Program-made: the position numbers and the translations under genes
Assembly: GCF_001440415.1 (NCBI RefSeq)
Contig: NZ_LLYA01000112.1
Location: forward strand, 434,001-498,000
Source of the DNA: Bradyrhizobium retamae
Lineage (GTDB): Bacteria > Pseudomonadota > Alphaproteobacteria > Rhizobiales > Xanthobacteraceae
DNA length: 64,000 bases
Reading direction: 5' to 3'
The notes under the pieces: model-generated
Databases searched by the model: none
Seen by the model: only the letters and a program-made list of their open reading frames with translations
What the model was told of the DNA's origin: nothing
Part shown: positions 25,953-34,089 of the stretch, in pieces
Position numbering within the stretch: position 1 is the stretch's first letter
How the letters are laid out: every line of letters starts with the position of its first letter

Positions 25953-27061
25953 AGCTCGACATTGTGATGTTCGGACTTTCGATCACTTCGTCATGGGGCA
26001 ATGGCCATGCCACCACCTACCGCGCGCTGACCAAGGCGCTTGCTGCGCGCGGCCACCGCATCACGTTTCTCGAGCGCGACGTGCCCTGGTATCGTGACAA
26101 TCGGGACTTGCGAAGTGCGCCATATTGCCGGATCAAACTCTATGATTCATTGAGGCGCGTATCTCAGCAATACGGCGCGATGGTCGCCGGCGCCGACGTT
26201 GTCGTGCTCGGCTCCTTCGTTCCGGACGGCATCGCGCTTGGCGACTGGATTACGAGCACTGCCCGCGGCGTTACCATCTTCTACGACATCGATACTCCGG
26301 TGACGATTAGCAAGCTGACCGACAACAGCGCGGAATACATCAGTCCGTCGCTGATTCCGCGCTTCAACATGTATCTCTCGTTCACCGGCGGCCCGACGCT
26401 GCAATTGATCAAGGGCATCTATGGCAGCCCGCGAGCCTACGCGCTGTATTGCGCGGCGGACGTCAACATTCACAAGCCGGTCGAGGTGCCGAAGCAGTGG
26501 ATGCTGGGTTACATCGGCACTTACAGCGAAGACCGCCAACCGTTGCTCGAGCAGCTCTTGATCGAGCCCGCTCGCCGGCTCCCAGAACATCGCTTCGTCG
26601 TCGTCGGACCGCAATATCCGGGCACGTTGAACTGGCCGGCGAACGTCGAATATATTGAGCATCTGCCGCCTGGCGCACATTCTAAATTCTATTGCAGCCT
26701 TCATTATGCGCTGAACTTGACCCGGCAGCACATGGCGGCGGCAGGCTATTCGCCCAGCGTTCGCTTGTTCGAGGCGGCGGCGTGCGGCGTGCCGGTTATC
26801 AGCGACATCTGGCCAGGCATCGATGACTTCTTTACGCCGGAGGATGAGATTCTTCTCGCCGCCGACAGCGACGACGTCGTCAAGATTCTGTCCGGCACGT
26901 CCGAAATCCGACGGCGCGCCCTTGCAGCCGCCGCGCGCGATCGCGCGCTCAAGAGTCACACCGCCGAAAATCGCGCGCTCGAATTCGAGCGATACGTAAG
27001 GGAGGTGATCGACCGTCCTGCCCGCATAGCGCCCATCGAAGCCGTACGGGCGCGGGTATAG
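25949..27061 (+). CDS. CgeB-like glycosyltransferase (paralogue D)
   Basis: A 370-residue protein and the closest relative of paralogue A at 12227. Shared blocks in order are VMFGLSITSSWGNGHATT, ITFLERDVPWY, TIFYDIDTPVTISKL, LSFTGGPTLQLI, YIGTYSEDRQ, IEHLPPGAH, and SVRLFEAAACGVPVISD with PGIDDFF. The true start is the ATG in the ATGA overlap at 25949; the longer frame from 25610 is a shadow. It is the last gene of the second operon. A duplication of A and D within the cluster, one per operon, suggests two similar transfer steps (inference). Confidence 0.87.
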   Translation: MKLDIVMFGLSITSSWGNGHATTYRALTKALAARGHRITFLERDVPWYRDNRDLRSAPYCRIKLYDSLRRVSQQYGAMVAGADVVVLGSFVPDGIALGDWITSTARGVTIFYDIDTPVTISKLTDNSAEYISPSLIPRFNMYLSFTGGPTLQLIKGIYGSPRAYALYCAADVNIHKPVEVPKQWMLGYIGTYSEDRQPLLEQLLIEPARRLPEHRFVVVGPQYPGTLNWPANVEYIEHLPPGAHSKFYCSLHYALNLTRQHMAAAGYSPSVRLFEAAACGVPVISDIWPGIDDFFTPEDEILLAADSDDVVKILSGTSEIRRRALAAAARDRALKSHTAENRALEFERYVREVIDRPARIAPIEAVRARV

Positions 27062-27171
27062 CCATCTGATCGCGCGATTCCGGGTATTGCGGTGTCGCCA
27101 CAATGTCCGATGCGCAGCAATACGAGCGCTTGAAAATCCGATCCCACCGAACATCCAATCATTTTCTGAAA

Positions 27172-27197
27172 GGAACAGTCGCACGCAATAATTGTTT
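27172..27197 (+). promoter_or_regulatory. candidate EcfG-like promoter (GGAAC-N16-TGTTT)
   Basis: GGAAC at 27172-27176, 16 bases, TGTTT at 27193-27197 (or GTTT after 17). The -10 is degenerate. It lies 91 bases before the UDP-xylose-synthase-like gene; the shared 13-base element (27223-27235) is between them. Confidence 0.4.
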
Positions 27198-27222
27198 GTA
27201 CCTTGTGGTAGCCGGTTTCGTG

Positions 27223-27235
27223 AAAGCGGGACGCG
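27223..27235 (+). repeat. 13-base element shared with 2875-2887
   Basis: Second exact copy of AAAGCGGGACGCG. See the entry at 2875. Here it is 26 bases after the candidate -10. Confidence 0.35.
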
Positions 27236-27287
27236 TTAGACACGCGGATCACCCACCGGCACGAGTGAACAGAGGAAAGGAAGTAAA

Positions 27288-28337
27288 ATGGGCTCCGCCA
27301 CAAAACTGAACATTGTGGTTACGGGAGGCGCCGGCTTCGTCGGCTCACACTTGTGTGATCGACTTATCCAACAGGGTCATCGCGTGTACTGCGTCGATAA
27401 TCTTCTCACAGGATCGTTCTCGAATGTTCGGCCGTTGATCAACCATCCGGATTTCGAATTCATCGAGCACGACATTCGCGATACGCTGGAAATAGCCGGA
27501 CGGATCGATCGCATCTACAATCTGGCGTGCCCCGCTTCTCCGCGCCATTATCAGCGCGATCCGATCGGCACGTTGCAGACATGCGTTGTCGGTGCTGGCA
27601 ATATGGTCGAGCTCGCGCGCGAGAAGCAGGCACGCGCGCTTCAGGCCTCGACCAGCGAAGTATATGGCGACCCGGACATTCATCCGCAGCCGGAGAGTTA
27701 CCTGGGGAACGTCAACCCGATTGGGCCCCGCGCCTGCTACGATGAAGGCAAGCGCGCTGCGGAGACGATCTTCTTCGACAGCCGTCGCATTCACGGTATT
27801 CCGATCAAGGTCGCGCGCATCTTCAACACCTATGGTCCACGCATGTTGCAGAACGACGGCCGCATCATTTCCAATTTTATCGTTCAGGCGCTCAAGGGCG
27901 ATCCCATCACCATCTATGGCGACGGCTCCCAGACCCGTTCCTTTTGCTACATTGACGATCTGCTTGCCGGTCTCCAGCTCCTGATGGAGACTCCACCGGA
28001 GATCACCGGTCCATTCAATCTCGGCAATCCCCATGAGCAGACGATCAGGCAGATCGCCGATCTCGTCGTTGCCCAAACGGGCTCGAAATCCCCGATCGAA
28101 CATCATCCCCTACCCGAGGACGACCCCAAGCGGCGCCAGCCTGTCATTTCCCGTGCGCGAGATGCGCTGGGCTGGAGCCCTCGGGTCACTCTTGACGAAG
28201 GCCTGCGCGCAACCATCAACTACTTTTCGCTGAAGCTCTTCACCAGGGAGAACATGTCTGCTCCGAAGCCGCCCAGGGTACGCGCTCAGATCAACCCTCG
28301 GGCCGGCATGGGAGCGCGGCGCGAGTTCATCCGATGA
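27288..28337 (+). CDS. UDP-glucuronate decarboxylase-like (UDP-xylose synthase) extended SDR
   Basis: A 349-residue enzyme. The NAD motif is [17 protein letters not shown] (about 10-26). The core [28 protein letters not shown] (catalytic Ser/Thr and Glu) and [13 protein letters not shown] (YxxxK) are hallmarks of UDP-xylose synthases, which decarboxylate UDP-glucuronate. [11 protein letters not shown] and the C-terminal Arg-rich tail also fit. AGGAAAGGAAG precedes the ATG. It is a separate transcription unit with its own candidate promoter and the 13-base element. With phosphopentomutase it points to a pentose in the product. Intact. Confidence 0.9.
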   Translation: MGSATKLNIVVTGGAGFVGSHLCDRLIQQGHRVYCVDNLLTGSFSNVRPLINHPDFEFIEHDIRDTLEIAGRIDRIYNLACPASPRHYQRDPIGTLQTCVVGAGNMVELAREKQARALQASTSEVYGDPDIHPQPESYLGNVNPIGPRACYDEGKRAAETIFFDSRRIHGIPIKVARIFNTYGPRMLQNDGRIISNFIVQALKGDPITIYGDGSQTRSFCYIDDLLAGLQLLMETPPEITGPFNLGNPHEQTIRQIADLVVAQTGSKSPIEHHPLPEDDPKRRQPVISRARDALGWSPRVTLDEGLRATINYFSLKLFTRENMSAPKPPRVRAQINPRAGMGARREFIR

Positions 28338-28382
28338 CGCGCGTAACGCCGGACAAGAGCGCGACCGCGGCCGCAGCCATAC

Positions 28383-28655
28383 TCACCGCGAATAGAGGTA
28401 GGTCGCTACATCGCGCGCCTCGGCTTCGAAGATTCCGGTCGCAGGCATTGCCGACCGCGGCGAGAACGCCTGTGGCGAGACAATCCACCGCACCAATGCG
28501 TCCGGCGAGTTCGGTACCACACCTCCGACATAGACGCGCCGCCTGATACCGGCGAGCGAACTTCCGACCTGGCCATCGCCGCCGGGAATTCCTGGAATGA
28601 CGTGGCACCCCGCGCAACCGTACCGCCGGATAATGGCCGGCGCTCGCGCCGGATC
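28383..28655 (-). pseudogene. C-terminal part of a cytochrome c, cut by IS1182-type remnant
   Basis: On the minus strand one frame reads DPARAPAIIRRYGCAGCH VIPGIPGG, SSLAGIRRRVYVGGVV, ALVRWIVSPQAFSPRSAMP and EAEARDVATYLYSR, then a stop at 28383-28385. CAGCH is the heme-attachment site and SAMP supplies the axial-Met region, so this is a small cytochrome c domain, of the kind fused to or beside terminal oxidases. No start or signal sequence remains. Upstream it joins directly to transposase sequence near 28655. Confidence 0.75.
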
Positions 28656-29202
28656 GCCGTGTCAAGTTGGCTCAGATAGCGCGCGACGCTCTCCTCCAGC
28701 TGGGCACGCCGCCGCTCCACCTTCGCCCGTGTGAAGTTCTTGTCCCGGTTGTTCACGGCCTTGAACTTGCTGCCATCGATCGCGACGCTCGCCGTCGCGA
28801 GAAGACCCATCTCACGGCAGAGTTCGACGAAGCGCGCACATACCTTCGCAGCGCCAGGCCATTGTCTTTGCGGAAGTCTGCGATCGTCTTGTGATCAGGT
28901 GCGAGCCGACCAGCAGCCACATGAGTTCGACATTACGCCCGGCCTCGCGTTCGAGCCGCCGGCTCGACTGAACCCGGTTCAGATAGCCGTAAATGTAAAG
29001 CTTGAGCAGAACCGAGGGATGGTACGATGGCCGACCAGTCGCCGCCGGCTCCACCCCCTTCAAAGTTCATCTCAGCCAAATCGAGCGCATCGACAAACAC
29101 GTCGATCACGCGAACAGGGTTGCGATCGTCAATGAAGTCATCGAGGCATTCGGGCAATAGCGTCCACTGTCCTCGATCCGCCTGCTCAACGAAGCGCCTC
29201 AT
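28656..29202 (-). mobile_element. IS1182-type transposase remnant, truncated and frameshifted
   Basis: Three frames read as one transposase N-terminal half. MRRFVEQADRGQWTLLPE and NPVRVIDVFVDALDL start at 29202. GVEPAATGRPSYHPSVLLKL, YIYGYLNRVQSSRRLERE and GRNVELMW follow. Then APDHKTIADFRKDNG and SVAIDGSKFKAVNNRDKNF, running to YLSQLDTA. These are standard IS1182-family motifs including the first catalytic Asp (AIDGSKFKA). The C-terminal half with the remaining DDE residues is missing; at about 28655 the sequence switches to cytochrome c. It is inactive, and I did not find terminal inverted repeats. Confidence 0.82.
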
Positions 29203-29373
29203 CAGCTTCTCCCGCAGTATCACGAGAGAATCATAGCAAAGCAGTGGCGTTTTCACACAGCCAGGTCAAAAGCGCCGTTTCGGCAGTCGGCCGGACACTT
29301 CCGGTCTCCCCCACTAACCGGACATATTCAGTTTCAGTTGGCATGTCTCAAACGTGCCAGCAGCGAATACTCC

Positions 29374-29589
29374 TTACTCAGAAAGCTGCGGCCCCGGCGA
29401 GCGAAGCAATTCGCACAAATGAGAGGCAGCCTCGTTCTGTCTGATCCTATGCACGACATGCTCTCGAACGCGACCGGGCGGTAGCATCTTAGCTTGCTCG
29501 CGTAGTTGCGCTGTATCTTGGGCAAGACGTTCTTCGAGTGATTTGGTTTGTTTAAAACGGCGACGCTTGATGACCATGCGGTGCTCCAT
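29374..29589 (-). CDS. small conserved rhizobial protein, 71 residues
   Basis: MEHRMVIKRRRFKQTKSLEE, then RLAQDTAQLREQAKMLPPGR and a tail SELLRSPG-like (CELLRSPGPQLSE). Short proteins with the pattern KRRFKQTKSLEERLA, LPPG-RE and WLRSPGLQ are frequent in Bradyrhizobium, often near mobile elements (from memory). Starts at 29589 or 29577 are both plausible. Mostly helical, basic N-terminus. Function unknown. Confidence 0.6.
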   Translation of the reverse strand: MEHRMVIKRRRFKQTKSLEERLAQDTAQLREQAKMLPPGRVREHVVHRIRQNEAASHLCELLRSPGPQLSE

Positions 29590-29861
29590 TCGTTCGAGGA
29601 AGGCAGGAGCGCGCAACAGGCGTTCTCATCACCGATAACTGCCGTTGGACCGTGCGGTGATGGGTGAAGACTTATCCCGCCAAGCTGGCTCGTCTGTCTG
29701 GCAGGCGACGAAAGGGAGGAAAAACTTAATACATCCAATGAGTTATGAGCAATTTAGACGGGTTTGGCGGCTAAACACTGCGTGACGTCTAATTAGTAAG
29801 GAACGTTGTTGACGCTTTTTACTTCTAATGAGTACTCTCTTGCCTTGCTGTGGAGGGGAAG
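29590..29861. other. intergenic, AT-richer than surroundings
   Basis: No supported gene. The stretch 29740-29840 is clearly richer in A and T (TAATTAGTAAGG, TTTTTACTTC) than the rest of the window and probably holds the promoter of the ribbon-helix-helix gene. A GGAAC here has no GTT at the right spacing. Confidence 0.4.
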
Positions 29862-30077
29862 ATGGGTGTGCTGAATCGAGCAGAACGCCTTCAGATCATG
29901 CTGACTCCAGCCGAATTGAAACTTGTCGACAACTGGCGCTTTAAGAAGCGCATGCCAAGCCGCGCATCAGCGGTGCGAGAACTGCTCAGGCGCGGATTGC
30001 TGGCCGAAGGTTTTGATGAAGCAGGAGATGGCGCCCGCTCACGAGATTTCGGCCTGAACGACGCAGTGGCCGAGTAG
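29862..30077 (+). CDS. small ribbon-helix-helix-like protein
   Basis: A 71-residue protein: MGVLNRAERLQIMLTPAELK, then LVDNWRFKKRMPSRASAVRE and LLRRGL. A short beta strand (LQIMLT) followed by two helices and an SRASAVRELLRRGL end is the pattern of CopG/Arc-type DNA-binding or antitoxin-like proteins. The ATG at 29862 has GGAGGGGAAG just upstream; the GTG at 29850 is less likely. No toxin gene lies next to it, so it is an orphan regulator. Intact. Confidence 0.65.
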   Translation: MGVLNRAERLQIMLTPAELKLVDNWRFKKRMPSRASAVRELLRRGLLAEGFDEAGDGARSRDFGLNDAVAE

Positions 30078-30369
30078 ACAACTGAAAATAAGTTACCAAA
30101 AACGATTCACGGTTGGCGGGGTTTCGCTTCGGGTCGCTTGCGGACTCGAAGCCCCCGAGCCCGATATCCATTCATCATTCGATCGCTTCTCGTGGTATCA
30201 ACCGAGCTCAAAATCGCAGTGGCGAAATCTACTTTTGAGTGACGGGTACCGAAGTCCTCCCAATTCTGAGGTAATATTACCAGCGGGCATCTTCCCCGCC
30301 GTCTCTTCGACTTTGAAAGATCATCGGACGTCCAAGGTTTAAGCGCTGCCGGCACAACGTATTTCGAGC

Positions 30370-30545
30370 CCGGCGGCGTATTTTTGATGGCGAGGCGGTG
30401 CTGCTCCGCGTCGACGGGCGTTCCGATTTCAAGGGGCTCGACAGCCGCAAGCACAATGACGAGATACTGTTTTATCCATGTAACGTGCTCGCCTTGCAGG
30501 GTGAGGACCTGCGGCATCCGTTCTCGCGGCCCGCGAAAGAAACCA
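30370..30545 (+). pseudogene. fragment of an ATP-dependent DNA ligase
   Basis: The frame reads RRIFDGEAVLLRVDGRSDFK, then GLDSRKHNDEILFYPCNVLA and LQGEDLR. The DGEAV-L-DG-SDF-LHSRKH-E-Q-YAFD-L-L-GEDLR pattern is the nucleotidyltransferase domain of LigD-type or related DNA ligases. About 60 residues remain of several hundred. The motif-I lysine is not in the fragment. The minus-strand open frame 30107-30583 is its shadow. Confidence 0.65.
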
Positions 30546-30595
30546 GCGTAGTTGCCGGACAGTTCACGCGATGGACGTACCAATTGTTAGAGCGA

Positions 30596-31030
30596 GGTAC
30601 CACCAACCAAAGCGCTATTGCCGCCCTCTTCCGCGTCATCACCCGCTAAGTCGGCAATCTGCCGCCGATGCCAGGCGTCCTTCCAGATTATCACGCGCCA
30701 GTCGTGAAGAACGCCGGCGCCGAGCGCGAGTTCGTCCTCTGCGCTGGGCCATGCCGCCGCCGCGGACCGGCGGGCCGCTGGTGACCAACATTAGCAACAC
30801 CTCTTCACCCCACTGGCGCGGCTGGTTGAAACCGGAGAGCCGCTGCCTGGTGCCGTTCAACAGCTTTGCCGAATACGCGCCAGCGCCGAACGGAAACCAA
30901 GAAAAAGGACGTCGTCTGGTTTGCGATCAATGACGATCGGCCACTGGCCTGCTTTGCCGGCATCTGGATCGAATTCAAGGCCGACCGGGGACGAAATCGA
31001 AACCGATCGCGGGGCCGCACCAAGTCTAAG
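30596..31030 (+). pseudogene. SRAP/YedK-like protein remnant with nonsense and frameshifts
   Basis: Pieces in order: TTNQSAIAALFRVITR then TAA where family members have Tyr (TAC); VGNLPPMPGVLPDYHAPVVK and NAGAERE; a shifted frame with RWAMPPPRTGGPLVTNI, SNTSSPHWRGWLKPESRC and LVPFNSFAEYAP; and a further frame with KKDVVWFAINDDRPLACFAG. These are unmistakable SOS-response-associated peptidase (HMCES/YedK) sequences, which shield abasic sites by a Cys2 adduct. The MCG start is missing. Substitution and indel damage together show true decay. Confidence 0.75.
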
Positions 31031-31064
31031 GCTTTCTGACGACGTCGCGGAATGCCATAGTCGC

Positions 31065-31292
31065 CCGGAAAAAGCCGCGCGCCGGATCCTCGAGATCGCG
31101 AAGGCGGTCGAGCCGGTTCAAGGGCGCATCCACATCGAGTAGATCAACGAGCCGTTTCTGTTTCGCGACGGCGGCAGTCCGGCCGAGTACGGCGAGGGCA
31201 TCAAGCCAGCGATCTACCGTGGTCGGCTCACGCTGCATGAGTCAGGGACTTTCGTCACCTTCACGCCCGCCGGGGCCGAGCTGTTCGCCTGA
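31065..31292 (+). pseudogene. conserved hypothetical protein with in-frame TAG
   Basis: The frame reads EKAARRILEIAKAVEPVQGR and IHIE, then TAG (31140-31142), then INEPFLFRDGGSPAEYGEGI, KPAIYRGRLTLHESGTFVTF and TPAGAELFA with a proper stop. The two parts form one small protein family that I recognise from rhizobia (VEPVQDGRIHIEKINGPFL, HESGTYVKFT). The TAG replaces what is normally Lys (AAG). It has been joined upstream to YedK-like sequence. Confidence 0.6.
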
Positions 31293-31364
31293 CGCACTAG
31301 CCCGGGCTGCCACCGTGCCGCTTTTAAGCGGTCAAATGTTCTTGGTCGGCAAAAGCCGGCCGAT

Positions 31365-31685
31365 TTACTTCCTCGGCCTTCTCATTTCATCGTCTGGCGT
31401 CCTTACGTCGGCAGGACTACGGGAGCTGTCAACTGGTACGGGCGGCCCCCCTCCGCCGGCGGCACCGCCAGAACCGGTTCCACCCGCGCCGCCGTCACCG
31501 GCTCCTCCGCTACCTGCGCCGCCGGCACCAGCGCCGCCGGCACCAGCGCCGCCAGCACCCGCGCCGGCGCCTGCGCCGCCCGCGCCTGCACCGCCGGCGC
31601 CCCCGGCTCCTCCGGCGCCTTGGGCGACAGCCAACGTTGAGCCGAGCCCAAAGAACAATAGTAACGCGATCGCTGATACTTTCAT
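31365..31685 (-). CDS. exported Gly/Ala-rich low-complexity protein
   Basis: A 106-residue protein. MKVSAIALLLFFGLGSTLAV AQ is a clear signal peptide with an A-x-A-like site. Then about 55 residues consist almost only of Gly and Ala in GAG/GGA triplet arrays, followed by Ser/Gly and a charged C-terminus (TPDDEMRRPRK). AAGGAG stands 8 bases before the ATG at 31683-31685. The repeat DNA is GCC/GGC-rich with near-perfect short tandem copies and probably varies in length between strains. Similar Gly-rich exported proteins are seen in Bradyrhizobium. Possibly a cell-surface or periplasmic structural protein; function unknown. Confidence 0.75.
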   Translation of the reverse strand: MKVSAIALLLFFGLGSTLAVAQGAGGAGGAGGAGAGGAGAGAGAGGAGAGGAGAGGAGSGGAGDGGAGGTGSGGAAGGGGPPVPVDSSRSPADVRTPDDEMRRPRK

Positions 31686-31854
31686 GGTCGTTCTCCTTGT
31701 AATCGTGGAAACCGGCAATTTTTCAGGCTTTGCCCCGTTCCTATTTTTGCTGCGGCAAAATGCGTAGACGCAATATCAGCGTGATAGGAACCATTCCTCG
31801 CGTAGAACCTAAGCCAGAGCAGCAATCGCCCGACGAAATGCAGGGAGGAAGGAC

Positions 31855-32040
31855 ATGACGCCGAATTCAAAGAAGCCACTAAGGCCCGAAGATTTTCCCG
31901 TGGATGTCGAAGGTCAGAAGATAAAGAAGCAGGACGGTACTCCCATCGCAGATGCGGAGAGTCCCGCCGTCGCCGCCGAAATCGTAGAGCGCCTTAACGA
32001 AGACGAAGCCAGGCGCGAAGAAGACAAGTGGTCAGCCTGA
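31855..32040 (+). CDS. small acidic/charged conserved protein, 61 residues
   Basis: MTPNSKKPLRPEDFPVDVEG, then QKIKKQDGTPIADAESPAVA and AEIVERLNEDEARREEDKWS A. Highly charged, no membrane segment. AGGGAGGAAGG lies 5-10 bases before the ATG, a strong site. Short proteins with G-KI-KQDGTPIA-A, AEDIAERLNEDE-RREED-WSA are common in Bradyrhizobium (memory), often among stress genes. Intact. Confidence 0.75.
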   Translation: MTPNSKKPLRPEDFPVDVEGQKIKKQDGTPIADAESPAVAAEIVERLNEDEARREEDKWSA

Positions 32041-32689
32041 CCTTCCGCGACCCAAAACTCGAATTCTGTCGAGCCGTTACTGACGTCCAAGCTGGCGCTC
32101 GACCCGCCTACGGAGGTACCGACTTCTTGAGGGCCTTCTTCACCGCAAAGCTGACCTCCTCGTCTCTTCGCCTCATTCCCCAATTCGGGTAAGAACCACT
32201 AGCTGCGGCTTCTTTCTTGCTGACGGACTGGCCGGAAGCAGTCAATTGCATCACAGCGGCATATCCGGCGCCAGTAAGTCTGACCAAGGTGCGTCACCAT
32301 GATTCGACGGGCCTGGTGTTTCTTGCGGCCAGTCAGAAGAAGTAAACTCGCGCCTTCGATCGCCGAACGATGGCTAATGGAAGTGGCCCTCGAGCGGTAT
32401 CAGTGATCATATGATCCTCCCTTGCTACCTGTTTTAACTGGCTATCGAAGGACGGGAGATCTCACCACGCATTTAGGCGCGCAGCCGTATCTATTCGCGC
32501 GCACCTTCCGTAACATTCATTGCGTTGTTTCCCCGAAGTTGCCTGCTTAGTTAGTTTGGTTGCTGCTTCAGGGAGGCGATCTTCAAATGAGTCTTGCTTG
32601 GATGATTCGCTTCATGACACGGCGAATTGGCACGTTGAACTATTGAACTAGCCACTGATGCAGTCCGTCTGATAGCGGACATGGTCTTA
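32041..32689. other. about 650 bases without a supported gene
   Basis: No frame on either strand shows recognisable protein or a good ribosome site. The minus-strand open frame 31914-32183 is a shadow of the preceding gene. The stretch contains AT-rich patches near 32400-32600. Nothing else noted apart from the promoter that follows. Confidence 0.5.
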
Positions 32690-32714
32690 GGAACAATGGA
32701 TGAAAATGTTCGTT
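32690..32714 (+). promoter_or_regulatory. EcfG-type stress promoter (GGAAC-N16-CGTT)
   Basis: GGAAC at 32690-32694, 16 bases, CGTT at 32711-32714. Exact consensus, 52 bases before the DUF4142 gene start at 32767. Confidence 0.7.
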
Positions 32715-32766
32715 GAACGAGCACATGCAATTGTTGAGCTGCTGCAGCGCCAAGCGAGGAGTGTTA

Positions 32767-33279
32767 ATGAAGCGCCCCACTTTATTCCCAGTCTGTGCTT
32801 TCCTCGCCTTTGCTTTCCTCGCCTTTGCTGCGGTGCACTCTGCTGCCGCGCAGCAACGCATCGACGCAATGACCTTCACCCGCATGGCCACCGCCAGCGA
32901 TAGCTTCGAGGTCCAGTCGAGCCAGCTCGCCTTACAGCGATCCACCAATCCGCGGGTGCGCGCTTTCGCGCAGCACATGATCAATGACCATTCAATGACG
33001 AGTGCCGCTCTGTCACAGAGCGCGCCGATGCTGACCGCATTCTCCGGCCCTTTCGGTCTGCTCGATCCCAAACACGCGGCGATGCTCTCGCAACTTGGGG
33101 CGCTGAGCGGACCGGGTTTTGACCGTGTCTACGCGCAGATGCAACTGGCCGGGCATCGGGAAGCGGTCGCGCTGTTTTCATCCTATGGCGCTACCGGCGA
33201 CGACCCCCGCCTCGTCAGTTTCGCGCGGTCGACGTTGCCGCGTTTGCGGCACCACTTGTCCATGGCGCGCCGCCTCTGA
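32767..33279 (+). CDS. DUF4142 exported protein
   Basis: A 170-residue protein. MKRPTLFPVCAFLAFAFLAF AAVHSAAAQ is a signal peptide. The mature part (FTRMATASDSFEVQSSQLAL, VRAFAQHMINDHSMTSAALS, FDRVYAQMQLAGHREAVALF) is the ferritin-like four-helix DUF4142 domain, with the H-x-x-A/M-I-x-D-H motif seen in QHMINDH. Function unknown; such periplasmic proteins are common among EcfG targets in rhizobia. GAGGAG precedes the start by 7 bases and a consensus EcfG site is upstream. A second DUF4142 gene is at 38497. Confidence 0.88.
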   Translation: MKRPTLFPVCAFLAFAFLAFAAVHSAAAQQRIDAMTFTRMATASDSFEVQSSQLALQRSTNPRVRAFAQHMINDHSMTSAALSQSAPMLTAFSGPFGLLDPKHAAMLSQLGALSGPGFDRVYAQMQLAGHREAVALFSSYGATGDDPRLVSFARSTLPRLRHHLSMARRL

Positions 33280-33392
33280 GCGGCACACATCGGCAATGTA
33301 GGAGCGAGATCGTTCCGCGGAATGCTGAGCAGCCGCTCGGCCGACCACTTGGCTTGGATAGGGCGGCACGGGAGCTGTGCGAGTGGTGGTGA

Positions 33393-33903
33393 ATGACGAA
33401 CTTGATAAAGCTGCCTACGTGGGCCGACAAAGAACATATCCATGCTGTTGTCGAGACCCCGCGCGGCAGTAGCTGCAAACTGGAATTCGACTCCACGCTC
33501 CGCGTGTTTACACTCGCGAAACCTCTGATGACGGAACTTACTTACCCGTATGACTGGGGCTTCATTCCCTCCACAAAAGCCGATGACGGTGATCCAGTGG
33601 ATGTTCTGGTGATTCACGAGACTGGAACCGGGGCTCGTGCTTCGTTGCAGGCCGATTGGCGTCCTCAAGGTCCTGCAAACGACCGGGCGTAAAAAGAATA
33701 GAAATGACCGCGTATTCGCAGTGCCAGAGCGTTCTCCTTTTGCTGGCCACTTATACGATGTCCGGCATCTTCCTTCGCGGGCCATGGACGAACTGCAGAA
33801 GTTCTTTCGTGCCACCAACGCGCTCAAGAAAAAGGAGATTGAATTTCTAGGCTGGCGCGGCCCCCGCGCTGCGGTCAAAATGATTAACCGATTTTCGCGC
33901 TAA
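33393..33903 (+). pseudogene. ppa: inorganic pyrophosphatase, one frameshift
   Basis: The first frame gives MTNLIKLPTWADKEHIHAVV, ETPRGSSCKLEFD, and YPYDWGFIPSTKADDGDPVD VLV, which contains the family I signature D-G-D-P-V-D. After HETGT (about 33622) the sequence continues in another frame with LVLRCRPIGVLKVLQTTGRK KNRND, VFAVPERSPF and MDELQKFFRATNALKKKEIE. Together they give a near-complete soluble pyrophosphatase of about 170 residues. One extra base or a two-base loss explains the break. Catalytic Asp residues are intact. An essential housekeeping copy presumably exists elsewhere. Confidence 0.82.
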
Positions 33904-34089
33904 TAGCCTCTGCCAAGCTCCAGCTCCTGACGCTCAATCCTCGCCCGATGTGCAACACTGACGAGCGCCACGGTGGGCGCTCTCAGGCCTCGCGGAAGAG
34001 AGGAGCGACCGAATCCTAAGTGGCGGACGATCTGCTAGGAGCTGCCATTTTCACAAACGAGCCAAGCCGCGGACGGTTCAGCCAGACCG

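Noticed and set aside
30107..30583. 158-codon minus-strand open frame
   Set aside because: It is antisense to a clear DNA-ligase fragment on the plus strand and has no ribosome site or known motif.
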